Shown one piece after another: positions 42,032-50,728 of a stretch of 64,000 nucleotides of DNA. The notes beneath the pieces were generated by a model, which was not told the origin of the DNA, made no database searches, and was given only the letters and a program-made list of their open reading frames with translations. Source of the DNA: Actinomycetota bacterium (GTDB lineage Bacteria; Actinomycetota; Geothermincolia; Geothermincolales; RBG-13-55-18); NCBI GenBank assembly GCA_030019255.1, contig JASEFK010000008.1, positions 79,039 to 143,038 of the forward strand, written 5' to 3'. The translations under genes were made by a program, and so were the position numbers. Numbering within the stretch: the stretch's first letter is position 1; each line of letters begins with the position of its first letter.

Positions 42032-43849
42032 ATGACCGACTTCCAGGGTTTTTACGACGACATCCTGTCCACCTTCGCCTCTTACCCGGCGGTCATCTAC
42101 GGAAACGAGGTCATCACCTACCGGGAGCTGGACGAGCGCACCAACCGGCTGGCCCACGCCCTACTGGACCTGGGGGTGAAACGCGACGAGAATGTGGGTA
42201 TAGCGGAGTACAACACCCCCGCCTTCCTGGAGACGGTGGCTGCCGCCTGGAAGATAACCGCCCGCGCCGTGACCCTCAATTTCAAGTTCAAGGAGTGGGA
42301 GCTGAAGCACGTCATCGAGGACGCGGGGATGAGCACGGTGGTCTTCAACGAGGACATCGCCGACCGCATGGTGAACCTCAGGCCGGAGCTGCCCGGGGTG
42401 AAGAACTACATCATCATCGGGGAGCGGCGCGTGGAGGGAATGTACAATTACCATGAACTGGTAAGAAGCAAGCCGGCCACCCGGCCTCACCCTCCCTGGG
42501 AGGGGTTCCGCGAACAGGACATAGTAGTCCTCATGTACACAGGTGGTACCACCGGTTACCCGAAAGGAGTCATCTACACCCAAGACCAGGCGCTGAGCGC
42601 TCCCCTGGAGGCCATGATACGCAACTTCGCCGGTGGGTTGGCAGATCTTGCCAAAGCACCCCGCCAGGTGTTCGAGGGAATCGAAAAAACCCTGCGCATC
42701 CCGGGAACCGCCCGCGCCCTGCCCTGGATCCTCTCCCGCCCGGTTACCCGAAAAGCCCTTACCGCCGCCGGCAAGAAGGCGGGTCCCTTCATCCGCCGCT
42801 CGCCCGACCCGGTAATCCGCGCCCTCCTGCGCCTGACGGCCCGGCTCACCGGCGGTAAGGTCCGCCTTCTCCTGGCCAGCCCCATGATGCACGCCTGGGC
42901 CTATAACCACGCCCTCATCGGGATGATCGGTGGTTTCACCAGCATCATGCTCCCCTCCAAGAACTTCGACGTGGAGGAGATGATACAAGCCATCGAGAAA
43001 CACCGGGCCAACGTGCTGGTGGCGGTGGGCGACGGCCAGTGCCGGCCCTTCGCCGACGCCCTGGACCGGGCGGCAGAAGAGGGACGCCGTTACGACCTGG
43101 GCTCCCTCCTGGTAGTACTTTCCAGCGGCATGGCCCTCTCCGTGGACGTAAAGCGGCGCCTCCTGGACCACCTGCCCCAGCTCATCATCCTGGACGTGCT
43201 GGCCTCCACCGAGGGACACTACATCTCCGTCACCCCTTACACCGCCGCCGACTGCGAGCTGGAGAAGACCGTCTTCCGGGTGACGGACATGGTCAAGGTG
43301 ATCACCGAGGATGGCAGGGAGGCACGGCCGGGGGAGATCGGCGAGGTGGCCGTGGCCCGGGAGCATCAGGGCTCCTCCGGTTACTACCGGGACGCGGAGA
43401 AGACGGCGCGCACCTGGCGCCAGGTGGGCGGGAAGACCTACATCTTCACCGGCGACATGGCCACGGTGGACGACAAGGGGCGTATCCACCTCATCGGGCG
43501 CGGCTCGGGTTGCATCAACACCGGTGGGGAGAAGGTCTTCCCCGAGGAGGTGGAGGAGGTCATCAACCGCCACCCGGCGGTGGAGCTCTCCGGGGTCACC
43601 TCGGTGCCCCACCCCCGCTGGGGAGAGGCGGTCACCGCGGTCATCCAGCTGAAGCCGGGTGCCACGGCCACCGACCAGGACATCATCTCGTGGTGCAAGC
43701 AACACCTGGCCGACTACAAGGCCCCCAAGTACGTGCTCTTCGTAGAGGAGCTACCCCGCCTGATCACCGGCAAGGTCCACTACCGGGAGATAAGAAAATT
43801 GGTGCACGAAAAGTACGAGAGGGGCGAAATCCACGGGGCCAGAGCTTGA
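42032..43849 (+). CDS. Acyl-CoA ligase (AMP-forming) with internal helical insertion
   Basis: A 605-residue adenylating enzyme. The P-loop is MYTGGTTGYPKGVIYTQ (about residues 168-184), the hinge motif TGDMATVDDKGRIHLIGRG, and the catalytic lysine region LITGKVHYREI. Between the P-loop and the next core motif (MMHAWAYNHALIG) there is an extra stretch of about 80 residues (about 190-275), helical and basic, absent from ordinary ligases; it may bind membranes or a partner. Such enzymes convert fatty or related acids to CoA thioesters. The ATG follows GGGGGAGGGAG. A TATAAT box is at 41953-41958. The stop codon lies inside a degraded copy of the repeat described at 43835. Confidence 0.9.
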   Translation: MTDFQGFYDDILSTFASYPAVIYGNEVITYRELDERTNRLAHALLDLGVKRDENVGIAEYNTPAFLETVAAAWKITARAVTLNFKFKEWELKHVIEDAGMSTVVFNEDIADRMVNLRPELPGVKNYIIIGERRVEGMYNYHELVRSKPATRPHPPWEGFREQDIVVLMYTGGTTGYPKGVIYTQDQALSAPLEAMIRNFAGGLADLAKAPRQVFEGIEKTLRIPGTARALPWILSRPVTRKALTAAGKKAGPFIRRSPDPVIRALLRLTARLTGGKVRLLLASPMMHAWAYNHALIGMIGGFTSIMLPSKNFDVEEMIQAIEKHRANVLVAVGDGQCRPFADALDRAAEEGRRYDLGSLLVVLSSGMALSVDVKRRLLDHLPQLIILDVLASTEGHYISVTPYTAADCELEKTVFRVTDMVKVITEDGREARPGEIGEVAVAREHQGSSGYYRDAEKTARTWRQVGGKTYIFTGDMATVDDKGRIHLIGRGSGCINTGGEKVFPEEVEEVINRHPAVELSGVTSVPHPRWGEAVTAVIQLKPGATATDQDIISWCKQHLADYKAPKYVLFVEELPRLITGKVHYREIRKLVHEKYERGEIHGARA

Positions 43850-43853
43850 ATTT
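43835..43853 (+). repeat. Degraded repeat copy overlapping the ligase stop codon
   Basis: GGGGCCAGAGCTTGAATTT is a variant of the repeat at 41776 and 7077. The TGA of the acyl-CoA ligase gene (43847-43849) lies within it, so the repeat supplies the last two sense codons and the stop. Confidence 0.7.
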
Positions 43854-43916
43854 CGGTACCCCCGGGGGATATGCGGGGATGGATGCGAGGACAGGTGGTA
43901 AATCGAGGAGAAGAAG

Positions 43917-43960
43917 GTACCGGACATAAACAGGTACTGACCCCGGATATGTCCGGGTAC
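43917..43960. repeat. Imperfect inverted repeat between convergent genes
   Basis: Arms GTACCGGACATA and TATGTCCGGGTAC, the latter with one extra G, enclose about 19 bp. There is no T-run, so it is a poor terminator. CTGACCCC follows twice (about 43938 and 43966), echoing the outer end of the 7077-7160 element, so this may be the far side of a decayed insertion starting at 43835. Confidence 0.5.
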
Positions 43961-44026
43961 GGGAGCTGACCCCTCGGTCTTGCTGTCATAGAATGGTCAT
44001 GTACGCGTTTTTTGCCCCGATGTCTT

Positions 44027-47000
44027 TCATCCGGCGGGCACGGCGATGGAGAAGATGGAGCCTCCCCCTTCACGCGGCTTGTACCATATCCTTCCATCAT
44101 GGGCGTTGACGATCGCCCGGGCTATATACAGGCCCAAGCCCATGCCGGGGATGGAATGATATCTTACCTCACCCACGTGGTAGAAACGCTCGAATATCCT
44201 GGCTTCATCCCCGGAAGGGATTCCCGGGCCACGGTCCAGCACCGAAAAGACAATCTCATCCCCCACCCTCCCGGCCTCCAGGATCACTTCCTCCCCGGGC
44301 GGCGAAAATTTGGCTGCGTTGTCAAGTAAAGCCGACAGGGCAAAGGTCAGTTTCTCGGGATCTGCGAAAGCCTTCTCCGTTTCCTCCTTCAGGAGGATGC
44401 GGAACTTCCTATCCTCGTGCTTCTCCCGGGCTTCCTCCACCGCCGCCTGCACGAGGGAATGTACCGGGACCTTCCTGGGGGAAATGCCGAGAGTGCCCCG
44501 CTCGACGCGGACAAGGTCTATCAACTCCGCGAGTATGAGAGTAAGACGGTCCGCCGCCCGATCTATACGCCGAAACATTTCTCTCTTCTCTTCTTCGCTC
44601 AAGCGGTCGGAAAATTGCAAAAGGGTAATGGAATACCCCTTCATGATGATTATGGGATGGCGCAACTCGTGGGAGGTAATGTCCATCAGGTCGCGCAGGC
44701 TTTCCTCCCTCCGCCACCTCTCCTCCTCGACGGCAAGGGCTCGGGCCAGCATGCCGGCGTAATCCACCTCCTCATCCCGGAACTCCCTTTCCTCCCGGTC
44801 GAAAAGACACAGGCATCCCACGAACTCCGCGCCCAGAAGCACCGGGTGGCAGAGCATGGACCTCCATCCATATTCCGCTACCTCGGGTAGGATCCCCAGC
44901 AGGCGGGATAGCCTTGCTCCCTCACCTGCGAGCGGCCCTCTCCACCACAGGACCACCTCCTCGAGGTCCTCCCGGCTCAATGTCTCAATCGTGGGGATAT
45001 ATCCCTCGACCACGCTCTCGTGGAAGGCGAGCCGATAAACGTCGCCGCTGCGCCGCCAGTACTGCGCCAGCGCGCAGCCGAGCACCTCCCGGCTCAAGGC
45101 GGATATCCTCTCCATGTTATGCAACGGGTTGGACCCCAGGTTCAGCAGGCAGTAGTTGATCTGTCTTATCCGCTCCTCCGCCGCCCGGCGCCTCCCCTCC
45201 TGCACCATGGCCTCCAGGGCGAAGGAGACGTCGGCGGCGAGGCGCTCCATGATCTCCCTTTCCTCGGGACCGAAATAACCCGGGAGATGGGCATAGACGT
45301 TGATCACCCCCACCACTTTCCCTTCGCGGCGCAGCGGGAAAGCCCCCGAGGAACGGAAGCCGGCCCGAAGGAGCTTGTCCCGCCACGGTTCCATCCGGGG
45401 GTCGTTCTCCACGTCGTCGCAAATCACCGGATGCCCCTCCACCACTGCCCTTCCCGTGGGACCGAGACCCAGGGGGGAATCATCGGCACGAACGGATATC
45501 TCCCGCGCATAACCGGTCCGGTCTCCCGCCACGGCCACGGGCTCCACGACAAGGCTGGAAGGATCGAGCCAGCCTACCCAGGCCATCCGGAAAAGCCCCC
45601 TCTCCACCAAAATGCGACATATCTCCTGGAGCAGGAGTTGCTTTTCCTTGAGGTGAACGATGGCCCGGTTGACCTCCGAGAGGACGGCATATAAAAGCCC
45701 CAGCCTCCTGGCCCTTTCCCGTGACCGGTGGCGCTCCGTGACGTCCTCCACGGCGGCCAGCACCCCCATTACGTTTTCCTCCTCGTCACGGAGAGGGAGT
45801 CCGCTGAAGGAAAGCGCCCTGGTCGTTCCGTTTTCCAACTCCACCAGGTACTCCACGTCGCGAAACTCCATCCCCGCATCCAGGATGCGCCGGAAGGGGT
45901 GCTCTTCCGCAGGAAGGGGATGCCCATCGAGGGTGGTCACCTTCGCGAAGAGATCTTCATAGCTCCGCCCGATTATCGCTTCCTCCTCCGACCCCAAGAT
46001 GCTAAGGGCTGCTCGATTGACGAAGCCGACCTCCCCCCGGGAGTCGGTTGTGATAATGCCCACAGGAACAGTGGTGACGATATCGGACAGGCGTTTCTCG
46101 TTCTCCCGCAATCTAGCCTCGGCGCGATCGCGTTCCTCCACCCGCGCCTGCAAGGACTCGGCCATGCGATCGAAGGACTTCGCCAGGTGCCCCATCTCTC
46201 CCAAGGCGCCGGACAGCCCGCTCCTGGCCCTTAGGTTCCCCCTTTCCAGTTCCTGCACGGCCTTCTGCAGATTACTTATAGGCCTGATGATGAAAACCCC
46301 GCTCAGCGCATAGGCGAGAAGGATAACCAAGGCCGCGAAAACCGCCAGGATGGCGAGCTCCCAGGCAAGGGTCCGGTTGGCCGGACCGTATATTTCTTCC
46401 TCCGGAAACCCCAGGCAGACGTAAACCCTTCCCGTCTCCACTTCCGGCATAATAGGCCGGTGCACGTACAACCGGCGTACCCCATCCAGCCCTACTTCAT
46501 TCATGGAGCCGCCGCCCGCCTCCTCGAGCATCGCTTTCACCACCGGTGCTTCCGGAACCGTGGTCCCCACGTAGCCCTCCCCCTCCGGGTAACGGGCCAG
46601 CACGGTACCCATTCCATCCACCACCGTGAGGACCGAGCCTTCGGGGAGAAAAAAGGAATCCGCCATTTTTTCAAGCCAGCTGAGATCCCAGGCAGCTACC
46701 AGGAGAAAAACGACCTCTTCCTTTTCGTTCAGGACCGGCAAGGCGAAGGGCAACAAGGGTTTGCCGGTGATGCGCCCCACGACATAATCCCCGATGGAAA
46801 ATTCCTTGGTCTGCACCGCCCGCTGGAAGAAGGACCGGTCGGACAGGTTCAGCGGGCCTTGGTAGGGAACGGCGCTGGCCACCACGTTTCCATCGGCATC
46901 AACGGCGATGACGTTGACCAGCTCGGGAGAGCGGGCAAGAAGCTCCCCGAAGAGTGCAGAAGATTCTTTCCAATTCCTTCCTCTTACCTCGGGAACGTAG

Positions 47001-47215
47001 GACAAAAGCGACAGCAGCCTTCGAATGTCGTCCACCCGCTGCACATATTCGGCGGCCACGTTTTCCGTCAGGCGGAAAGCCTCCAGACGGGCGGTATCGA
47101 CGACATCCCTCCTCCGCTCTATAGAGTGCAGAAACAGAAGCACGAAAGCGGGGAGAAAGGCCACAGCGACGACCAGCAGGATTCGAAACCGGAGCCCTGC
47201 AAACAGCCTGCGCAT
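44027..47215 (-). CDS. Membrane-bound sensor histidine kinase (Cache-HAMP-PAS-GAF-GAF)
   Basis: A 1062-residue kinase. A first membrane helix (about 11-30), an extracytoplasmic dCache-type sensor (about 35-285, with VNVIAVDADGNVVASAVPYQ and DRSFFQRAV) and a second helix (about 290-315) precede HAMP (315-370), PAS (380-500), two GAF domains (510-665 and 685-830), the H-box DITSHELRHPIIIMKGYS and an ATPase domain (N-box ALLDNAAKFSP, G2 GMGLGLYIARA). The Cache domain probably binds a small extracellular ligand such as an organic acid or amino acid. It is monocistronic by position and orphan. The start ATG is close to an AT-rich region upstream. Confidence 0.93.
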   Translation of the reverse strand: MRRLFAGLRFRILLVVAVAFLPAFVLLFLHSIERRRDVVDTARLEAFRLTENVAAEYVQRVDDIRRLLSLLSYVPEVRGRNWKESSALFGELLARSPELVNVIAVDADGNVVASAVPYQGPLNLSDRSFFQRAVQTKEFSIGDYVVGRITGKPLLPFALPVLNEKEEVVFLLVAAWDLSWLEKMADSFFLPEGSVLTVVDGMGTVLARYPEGEGYVGTTVPEAPVVKAMLEEAGGGSMNEVGLDGVRRLYVHRPIMPEVETGRVYVCLGFPEEEIYGPANRTLAWELAILAVFAALVILLAYALSGVFIIRPISNLQKAVQELERGNLRARSGLSGALGEMGHLAKSFDRMAESLQARVEERDRAEARLRENEKRLSDIVTTVPVGIITTDSRGEVGFVNRAALSILGSEEEAIIGRSYEDLFAKVTTLDGHPLPAEEHPFRRILDAGMEFRDVEYLVELENGTTRALSFSGLPLRDEEENVMGVLAAVEDVTERHRSRERARRLGLLYAVLSEVNRAIVHLKEKQLLLQEICRILVERGLFRMAWVGWLDPSSLVVEPVAVAGDRTGYAREISVRADDSPLGLGPTGRAVVEGHPVICDDVENDPRMEPWRDKLLRAGFRSSGAFPLRREGKVVGVINVYAHLPGYFGPEEREIMERLAADVSFALEAMVQEGRRRAAEERIRQINYCLLNLGSNPLHNMERISALSREVLGCALAQYWRRSGDVYRLAFHESVVEGYIPTIETLSREDLEEVVLWWRGPLAGEGARLSRLLGILPEVAEYGWRSMLCHPVLLGAEFVGCLCLFDREEREFRDEEVDYAGMLARALAVEEERWRREESLRDLMDITSHELRHPIIIMKGYSITLLQFSDRLSEEEKREMFRRIDRAADRLTLILAELIDLVRVERGTLGISPRKVPVHSLVQAAVEEAREKHEDRKFRILLKEETEKAFADPEKLTFALSALLDNAAKFSPPGEEVILEAGRVGDEIVFSVLDRGPGIPSGDEARIFERFYHVGEVRYHSIPGMGLGLYIARAIVNAHDGRIWYKPREGGGSIFSIAVPAG

Positions 47216-47470
47216 GGTTGCGTCTTTCTCATCAAATAAAAATTATCCAAATGGTACATATAAATTCGTCTGCGTCGCGCTCCAGCTTTAGATTGTCGCA
47301 TTTCAGGTTACCTATTACCGCTTTCCTTCATCACCCCCGCAATCTCGCTCCACAACAAAAGCCGGAGAAGAAACCAGGTCCGCGATGGTTCACGCAACAA
47401 TGTCACCGCCTCGGATGACCACCGGACGGGACGCAGGGAAAACAATAACCCACGACGGGAACGGCGAAAG

Positions 47471-47505
47471 AAGAGACCGCCCCGGGCGAAAGGCGGTCTC
47501 TTTGG
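47471..47505 (-). terminator. Terminator of the coiled-coil operon
   Basis: A perfect 11-bp stem AAGAGACCGCC / GGCGGTCTCTT with a 10-base loop. Read on the minus strand it follows the last operon gene by about 40 bp and is followed by TTCTTTC; read on the plus strand it is followed by a single further T, so it may act mainly on the operon transcript. Confidence 0.8.
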
Positions 47506-47509
47506 AGGT

Positions 47510-47525
47510 GGCGGAGCGCTCCGCC
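47510..47525. other. Perfect 16-bp palindrome GGCGGAGCGCTCCGCC
   Basis: A self-complementary 16-mer lies directly beside the terminator stem and 16 bp from the last operon stop. It could extend terminator folding or be a protein-binding site. Confidence 0.6.
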
Positions 47526-47540
47526 GACTGGGGGATGTCT

Positions 47541-47720
47541 TTATATCCCGGCCAGGGAAAACAGCAGCGAAAACAAGCAGACCAGGCCGTAAAATCCCAC
47601 CAATGCCAAGAGGAGCCGTTTAACGTAAGGACGCTCACGGATAATCCCGACAACCAGCCACATCCCAAGCACCAGAGTAATCGACGCCGAAAATACGATG
47701 AGAAATCTCGCCGTCGTCAT
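47541..47720 (-). CDS. Small membrane protein, last gene of coiled-coil operon
   Basis: A 59-residue protein with two hydrophobic helices (residues about 5-25, FLIVFSASITLVLGMWLVVG, and 36-56, LLLALVGFYGLVCLFSLLFS) joined by a basic loop. No known family. The ATG at 47720 follows GAGG by eight bases; one at 47726 is possible. It begins 10 bp after the stop of the gene upstream, in line with the tight spacing of the whole operon. It may anchor or assist the larger coiled-coil members; that is inference. Confidence 0.75.
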   Translation of the reverse strand: MTTARFLIVFSASITLVLGMWLVVGIIRERPYVKRLLLALVGFYGLVCLFSLLFSLAGI

Positions 47721-47730
47721 GTCCATTACC

Positions 47731-48249
47731 TCACTTGTATTTACCCTCCATCATGTCGGCGATGTCCGAGGCACAGGCGTTGGATGCCCGCAGACCGTCG
47801 ACCATTTCCTCCAAGGCCGCCAGGGTGCGGTTGATGTATTGAAGGGTCAGGGCGGTCTTGCCGCCCACTTCCGCCAAGGGGGACTTGGAGGCGGCGATGC
47901 GGAAACCGAGGGATCCCACGCCCAGGTTATTCCGGTCCAGGAGATCCGCCGTGGTTCCCTGAAGCTCGTTCGCCGTCCGGACCAGGTCGTTCATCCCCGA
48001 CACCACTTCCACCAGGGCCTGGAGATCGGCGAGCATGGCCTCCGTCTTTTCCACCATTTCCTCGGTGGGTTTGAAGGCGGGGATGATGTCCCGCACCCCT
48101 CGTTCCTGCGCCCGCACCTCCTCCAGCAATCCCGCCTGCTTTTCGCCCATCCCCTTTTGCACGCCGATGACCTTGAGCAGCGTTCCGCCGGTTATTATTA
48201 AGCTGACCACGGTTACCAGGCCAAGTAAAAATCTAATCGCCTTCAACAT
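47731..48249 (-). CDS. Membrane-anchored helical protein (operon gene 5)
   Basis: A 172-residue protein with an N-terminal membrane helix (about residues 5-27, VTVVSLIITGGTLLKVIGV) followed by a wholly helical domain with heptad-like spacing, probably exposed outside the cytoplasm. The N-terminal segment VVSLIITGGTLL is strikingly similar to VSVVIAGGTVAT of the 189-residue protein two genes upstream, indicating paralogy. No enzymatic motif. Start ATG follows AGGGGGAAAG. A conserved Cys near the C-terminus (NACAS) stands alone. Function unknown. Confidence 0.85.
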   Translation of the reverse strand: MLKAIRFLLGLVTVVSLIITGGTLLKVIGVQKGMGEKQAGLLEEVRAQERGVRDIIPAFKPTEEMVEKTEAMLADLQALVEVVSGMNDLVRTANELQGTTADLLDRNNLGVGSLGFRIAASKSPLAEVGGKTALTLQYINRTLAALEEMVDGLRASNACASDIADMMEGKYK

Positions 48250-48259
48250 CTCTTTCCCC

Positions 48260-49042
48260 CTACCGGCCACCCAACAGCTTTCCTATTCCCTCCAGGAGTC
48301 CCGAAAGCGGATTTCCCGATACCTGCTCGATCACCCTCAATACCTCAGGATTCAACAACGCGTTGCCCGGGGAACCGGCGGGCAGCAGAACTTGTGCGGG
48401 CGCCTCCGGCGAGGCGCTCGCAGTGGCTTCCCTGCGGGGAACGAATTCCGAAAGGCGGGACATGATATCCCCCCGCATATAGGCCCGTGCCTTGGCGCTC
48501 TTGGGTTGTATCCTGGCCAAGTACCCAAGGGTCTCGTCGAAAAGCATGGAGATGGTGGAGGCCAGGCCCACCATCCCGGATGAACCATCCGCCACTCCCT
48601 GGGTAAGGGATACGGAATCCTGCATGGCGACAAGAAGCGAGGATGAGATCGGTTTCAGCCCCCAGGCCAGGCTGAGCGTCATGCGGAGCTTACCCTCCAA
48701 CACGCCCAGGGATTCGTTGGTCTCCTCGAGAAGCGGCTTCTGCCCAGACATGGCACCGTTGAGCTCCTCGACCACGGCCAGCTGCTGGTGAAGAAGCCGG
48801 TTGGTCTTTCCCACCAGCTCCAGCCTTTCATTTAGGGTACTGACGTTTTCCTTGACCTCTCCCATGATCCCGCCCATCTCCTGCATCCCGCGCAGGCTCT
48901 CGTCCACCATGTTGAAGATGTTGTAATTACAGTTGAAACTCTCCAGTGCTCCACTGGAAGCCAGGGTATAAGATATGATGGCCAGTCCCGCGAGGATCAA
49001 GCCCAACGCACCGGTTATTGCCGTTTTCCTGAACATGCTCAT
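48260..49042 (-). CDS. Membrane-anchored coiled-coil protein (operon gene 4)
   Basis: A 260-residue protein: N-terminal membrane helix (about 8-30, ITGALGLILAGLAIISYTL), a long coiled coil (about 45-200) and a Pro/Ala-rich linker (about 205-230) leading to a short helical C-terminus (GNPLSGLLEGIGKLLGG). It is the largest member of the operon. Topology would put the bulk outside the cell. The family is unknown to me. Heptads such as VSTLNERLELVGKTNRLLHQ suggest oligomerisation, possibly with the other operon products. The gene lies 12 bp from its upstream and 10 bp from its downstream neighbour. Confidence 0.85.
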   Translation of the reverse strand: MSMFRKTAITGALGLILAGLAIISYTLASSGALESFNCNYNIFNMVDESLRGMQEMGGIMGEVKENVSTLNERLELVGKTNRLLHQQLAVVEELNGAMSGQKPLLEETNESLGVLEGKLRMTLSLAWGLKPISSSLLVAMQDSVSLTQGVADGSSGMVGLASTISMLFDETLGYLARIQPKSAKARAYMRGDIMSRLSEFVPRREATASASPEAPAQVLLPAGSPGNALLNPEVLRVIEQVSGNPLSGLLEGIGKLLGGR

Positions 49043-49054
49043 CCTCTCCTCTCA

Positions 49055-49624
49055 TCAGGGCAGGTTGGGCAGGGCATAGGTGAAAAAGAGGCGGTAAGAG
49101 ACCGAGTTGGCCAGCTTGTCCCTCAGGGCGGCCATCTCCCCAGCGATGGCCTGGTTGGCCTGGTTTATCCTCTCCAGGATGTCCAGGGAGGAGGCGGAGG
49201 CGTAATTCCCCTCGTCAACCGCCGAGGAGAGTTGGCGCAGATAGGGATCCAGCTCCTCCAGCGCGGCCGAAAGACGGTCTGTGTGCTCCCGGACCAGGGA
49301 CAGAACGCTGTTGTTGGCCTCGATGGTCTCCACCATGGCCTCCAGGCCTTGTTTCATTTCCATCATGGCCTGAAGGGTATCCGTTATATAGCTCCCCACC
49401 ATACCGGCCTTCTCGTTGAGCTCCACGGTGGGTTGGAGGGACTCCCGCATCCCATCGTTCAACTGGTTGGAGCGGACCACCAGTTCGCGCACCCTCTCCA
49501 CCTTGGAGTCCACGTTGCGGGCTACCCCCAGGGTGGCCACCGTACCTCCGGCGATAACCACGGAAACCGTGGCGCACAGGGCCCACACCCCCAGGCTGAA
49601 CAGTTTCACGAGCATTTCTTTCAT
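49055..49624 (-). CDS. Membrane-anchored coiled-coil protein (operon gene 3)
   Basis: A 189-residue protein with an N-terminal membrane helix (about 8-32, LGVWALCATVSVVIAGGTVA) and an otherwise helical chain with heptad spacing (VRELVVRSNQLNDGMRESLQ and so on). The hydrophobic segment resembles that of the 172-residue product downstream. It ends in a short non-helical FFTYALPNLP. There is no signal peptidase site, so it probably remains anchored. The ATG at 49624 lies 14 bp after the previous stop with AGGGAG before it. Function unknown. Confidence 0.85.
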   Translation of the reverse strand: MKEMLVKLFSLGVWALCATVSVVIAGGTVATLGVARNVDSKVERVRELVVRSNQLNDGMRESLQPTVELNEKAGMVGSYITDTLQAMMEMKQGLEAMVETIEANNSVLSLVREHTDRLSAALEELDPYLRQLSSAVDEGNYASASSLDILERINQANQAIAGEMAALRDKLANSVSYRLFFTYALPNLP

Positions 49625-49638
49625 CTCCCTGTCCCCCC

Positions 49639-50154
49639 TCAAGGCAATGCGGGTGTGGACTGGTTATTCTCCTGGGCCAACCGGTACATCTCCTCCACCT
49701 TCTGGAGCTGCCCGGAGGCCGCCTGCATGATCCCGGAAAGCAGGTTCCCTACATCGCCCATGACCGCCACCACCTGGGCCATGTAAAGGGAGATCTGTTC
49801 CACCATGGCGATATTGGCCAGAATGATACCGTCTATTTCACGGTTGACCGCCAGCATAGTATCGTTCATGGCCCGTATCTCCTCGGCATCGGAAACGATG
49901 GTTCGTGCCACCTCATTGGCCTCCTGGATGCCGGCCATCAGCCCATCGAATATCTCCGACATCTCGGCGAGGTTGCCCCCTTTTTCCCCCATGGATTCCT
50001 CCAGCTCAACCGCCCGGGAAAGCAGCCTCTCGTTCTCCGAGAGGCGGCTATCCAGGCCCTTGAGCTCGGCCAGCATGAGCAGGGTGTTGAGCATGAAACC
50101 CACCAGGGAAACCACTCCCACCAGCTTTGCCGCCTTGATCAGCTTCGCCTTCAC
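49639..50154 (-). CDS. Membrane-anchored coiled-coil protein (operon gene 2)
   Basis: A 171-residue protein, N-terminal membrane helix (about 8-27, KLVGVVSLVGFMLNTLLMLA), then a helical domain with heptads (GLDSRLSENERLLSRAVELE, IQEANEVARTIVSDAEEI). The start is GTG, nine bases after GAGGTAAGG; an upstream GTG at 50193 would overlap the previous gene and is less likely. No catalytic or metal-binding motifs. It resembles the other operon members in length and layout more than any family I know. Presumed extracytoplasmic structural protein. Confidence 0.82.
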   Translation of the reverse strand: MKAKLIKAAKLVGVVSLVGFMLNTLLMLAELKGLDSRLSENERLLSRAVELEESMGEKGGNLAEMSEIFDGLMAGIQEANEVARTIVSDAEEIRAMNDTMLAVNREIDGIILANIAMVEQISLYMAQVVAVMGDVGNLLSGIMQAASGQLQKVEEMYRLAQENNQSTPALP

Positions 50155-50164
50155 CGCCCTTACC

Positions 50165-50728
50165 TCACATGTTGCGCATGATCTCCAGGGCACGGTCCAT
50201 CTTCCCGTTTATATCCCGGTTTATACCCTCGAAAGCCATGAGGTTACCGTAGAGTAAACGCACGAGGTCCAGAGTCCTTCCGGCGATCCCCATCTGTCTC
50301 TCCGTTCCCTCCTTGAGGCCTGATTCCACCTTCAGGACCTCGCGGGCTATGGACAGGATGGTGGCCACCTGTTCTCTCTGGCGTCCGACTATATCTGCCA
50401 GCTCCTGGGATGTCCTTACCTGGTCCTGCGTCTTCCCCTCCAGGAGGTTAAGCAGCGCCTTGGATTCCTCCAGTCCTCCCTCCTTAACGTCCATGACGGC
50501 AAGGGTTTCCACCAGTTCGCCGGTATCCCGGTTCAGGCTCTCCACTTCCCGGTTGATCTTTTTCAACTGCCCGGTAAGGTTATATTTCTCAAGCTCGTCC
50601 TTCGCCGAGCAGCCACTGCCCGAGAGTGCCACCAGTGCTAGACCGACCAGTAAAATGGTAGCAGGCACACCTCGTAAAACGAGAAACCTGTGGACCTTAT
50701 CCTTCCGGCATTTATCGGCAACGACCAT
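50165..50728 (-). CDS. Putative lipoprotein with coiled coil (operon gene 1)
   Basis: A 187-residue protein, first of the operon. After a basic start comes a hydrophobic segment (ATILLVGLALVALSGSGC) ending in Cys, like a lipoprotein signal, although the usual Leu at -3 is replaced by Gly. The mature part is helical with heptads (LTGQLKKINREVESLNRDTG). The ATG at 50728 follows GGGGGAAAG; the frame is open to 50827. It is divergent from the LPFTG protein gene, with a 443 bp shared upstream region. If lipidated it would sit on the outer face of the cytoplasmic membrane. Confidence 0.8.
   Translation of the reverse strand: MVVADKCRKDKVHRFLVLRGVPATILLVGLALVALSGSGCSAKDELEKYNLTGQLKKINREVESLNRDTGELVETLAVMDVKEGGLEESKALLNLLEGKTQDQVRTSQELADIVGRQREQVATILSIAREVLKVESGLKEGTERQMGIAGRTLDLVRLLYGNLMAFEGINRDINGKMDRALEIMRNM

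Larger units (their letters stand above)
47216..47540. other. Intergenic region with terminator and palindrome
   Basis: 325 bp between the kinase start and the end of the coiled-coil operon, both on the minus strand. It contains the terminator at 47471-47505 and the 16-bp palindrome at 47510-47525. The AT-rich part near 47230-47275 is the probable promoter region of the kinase. Confidence 0.55.
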
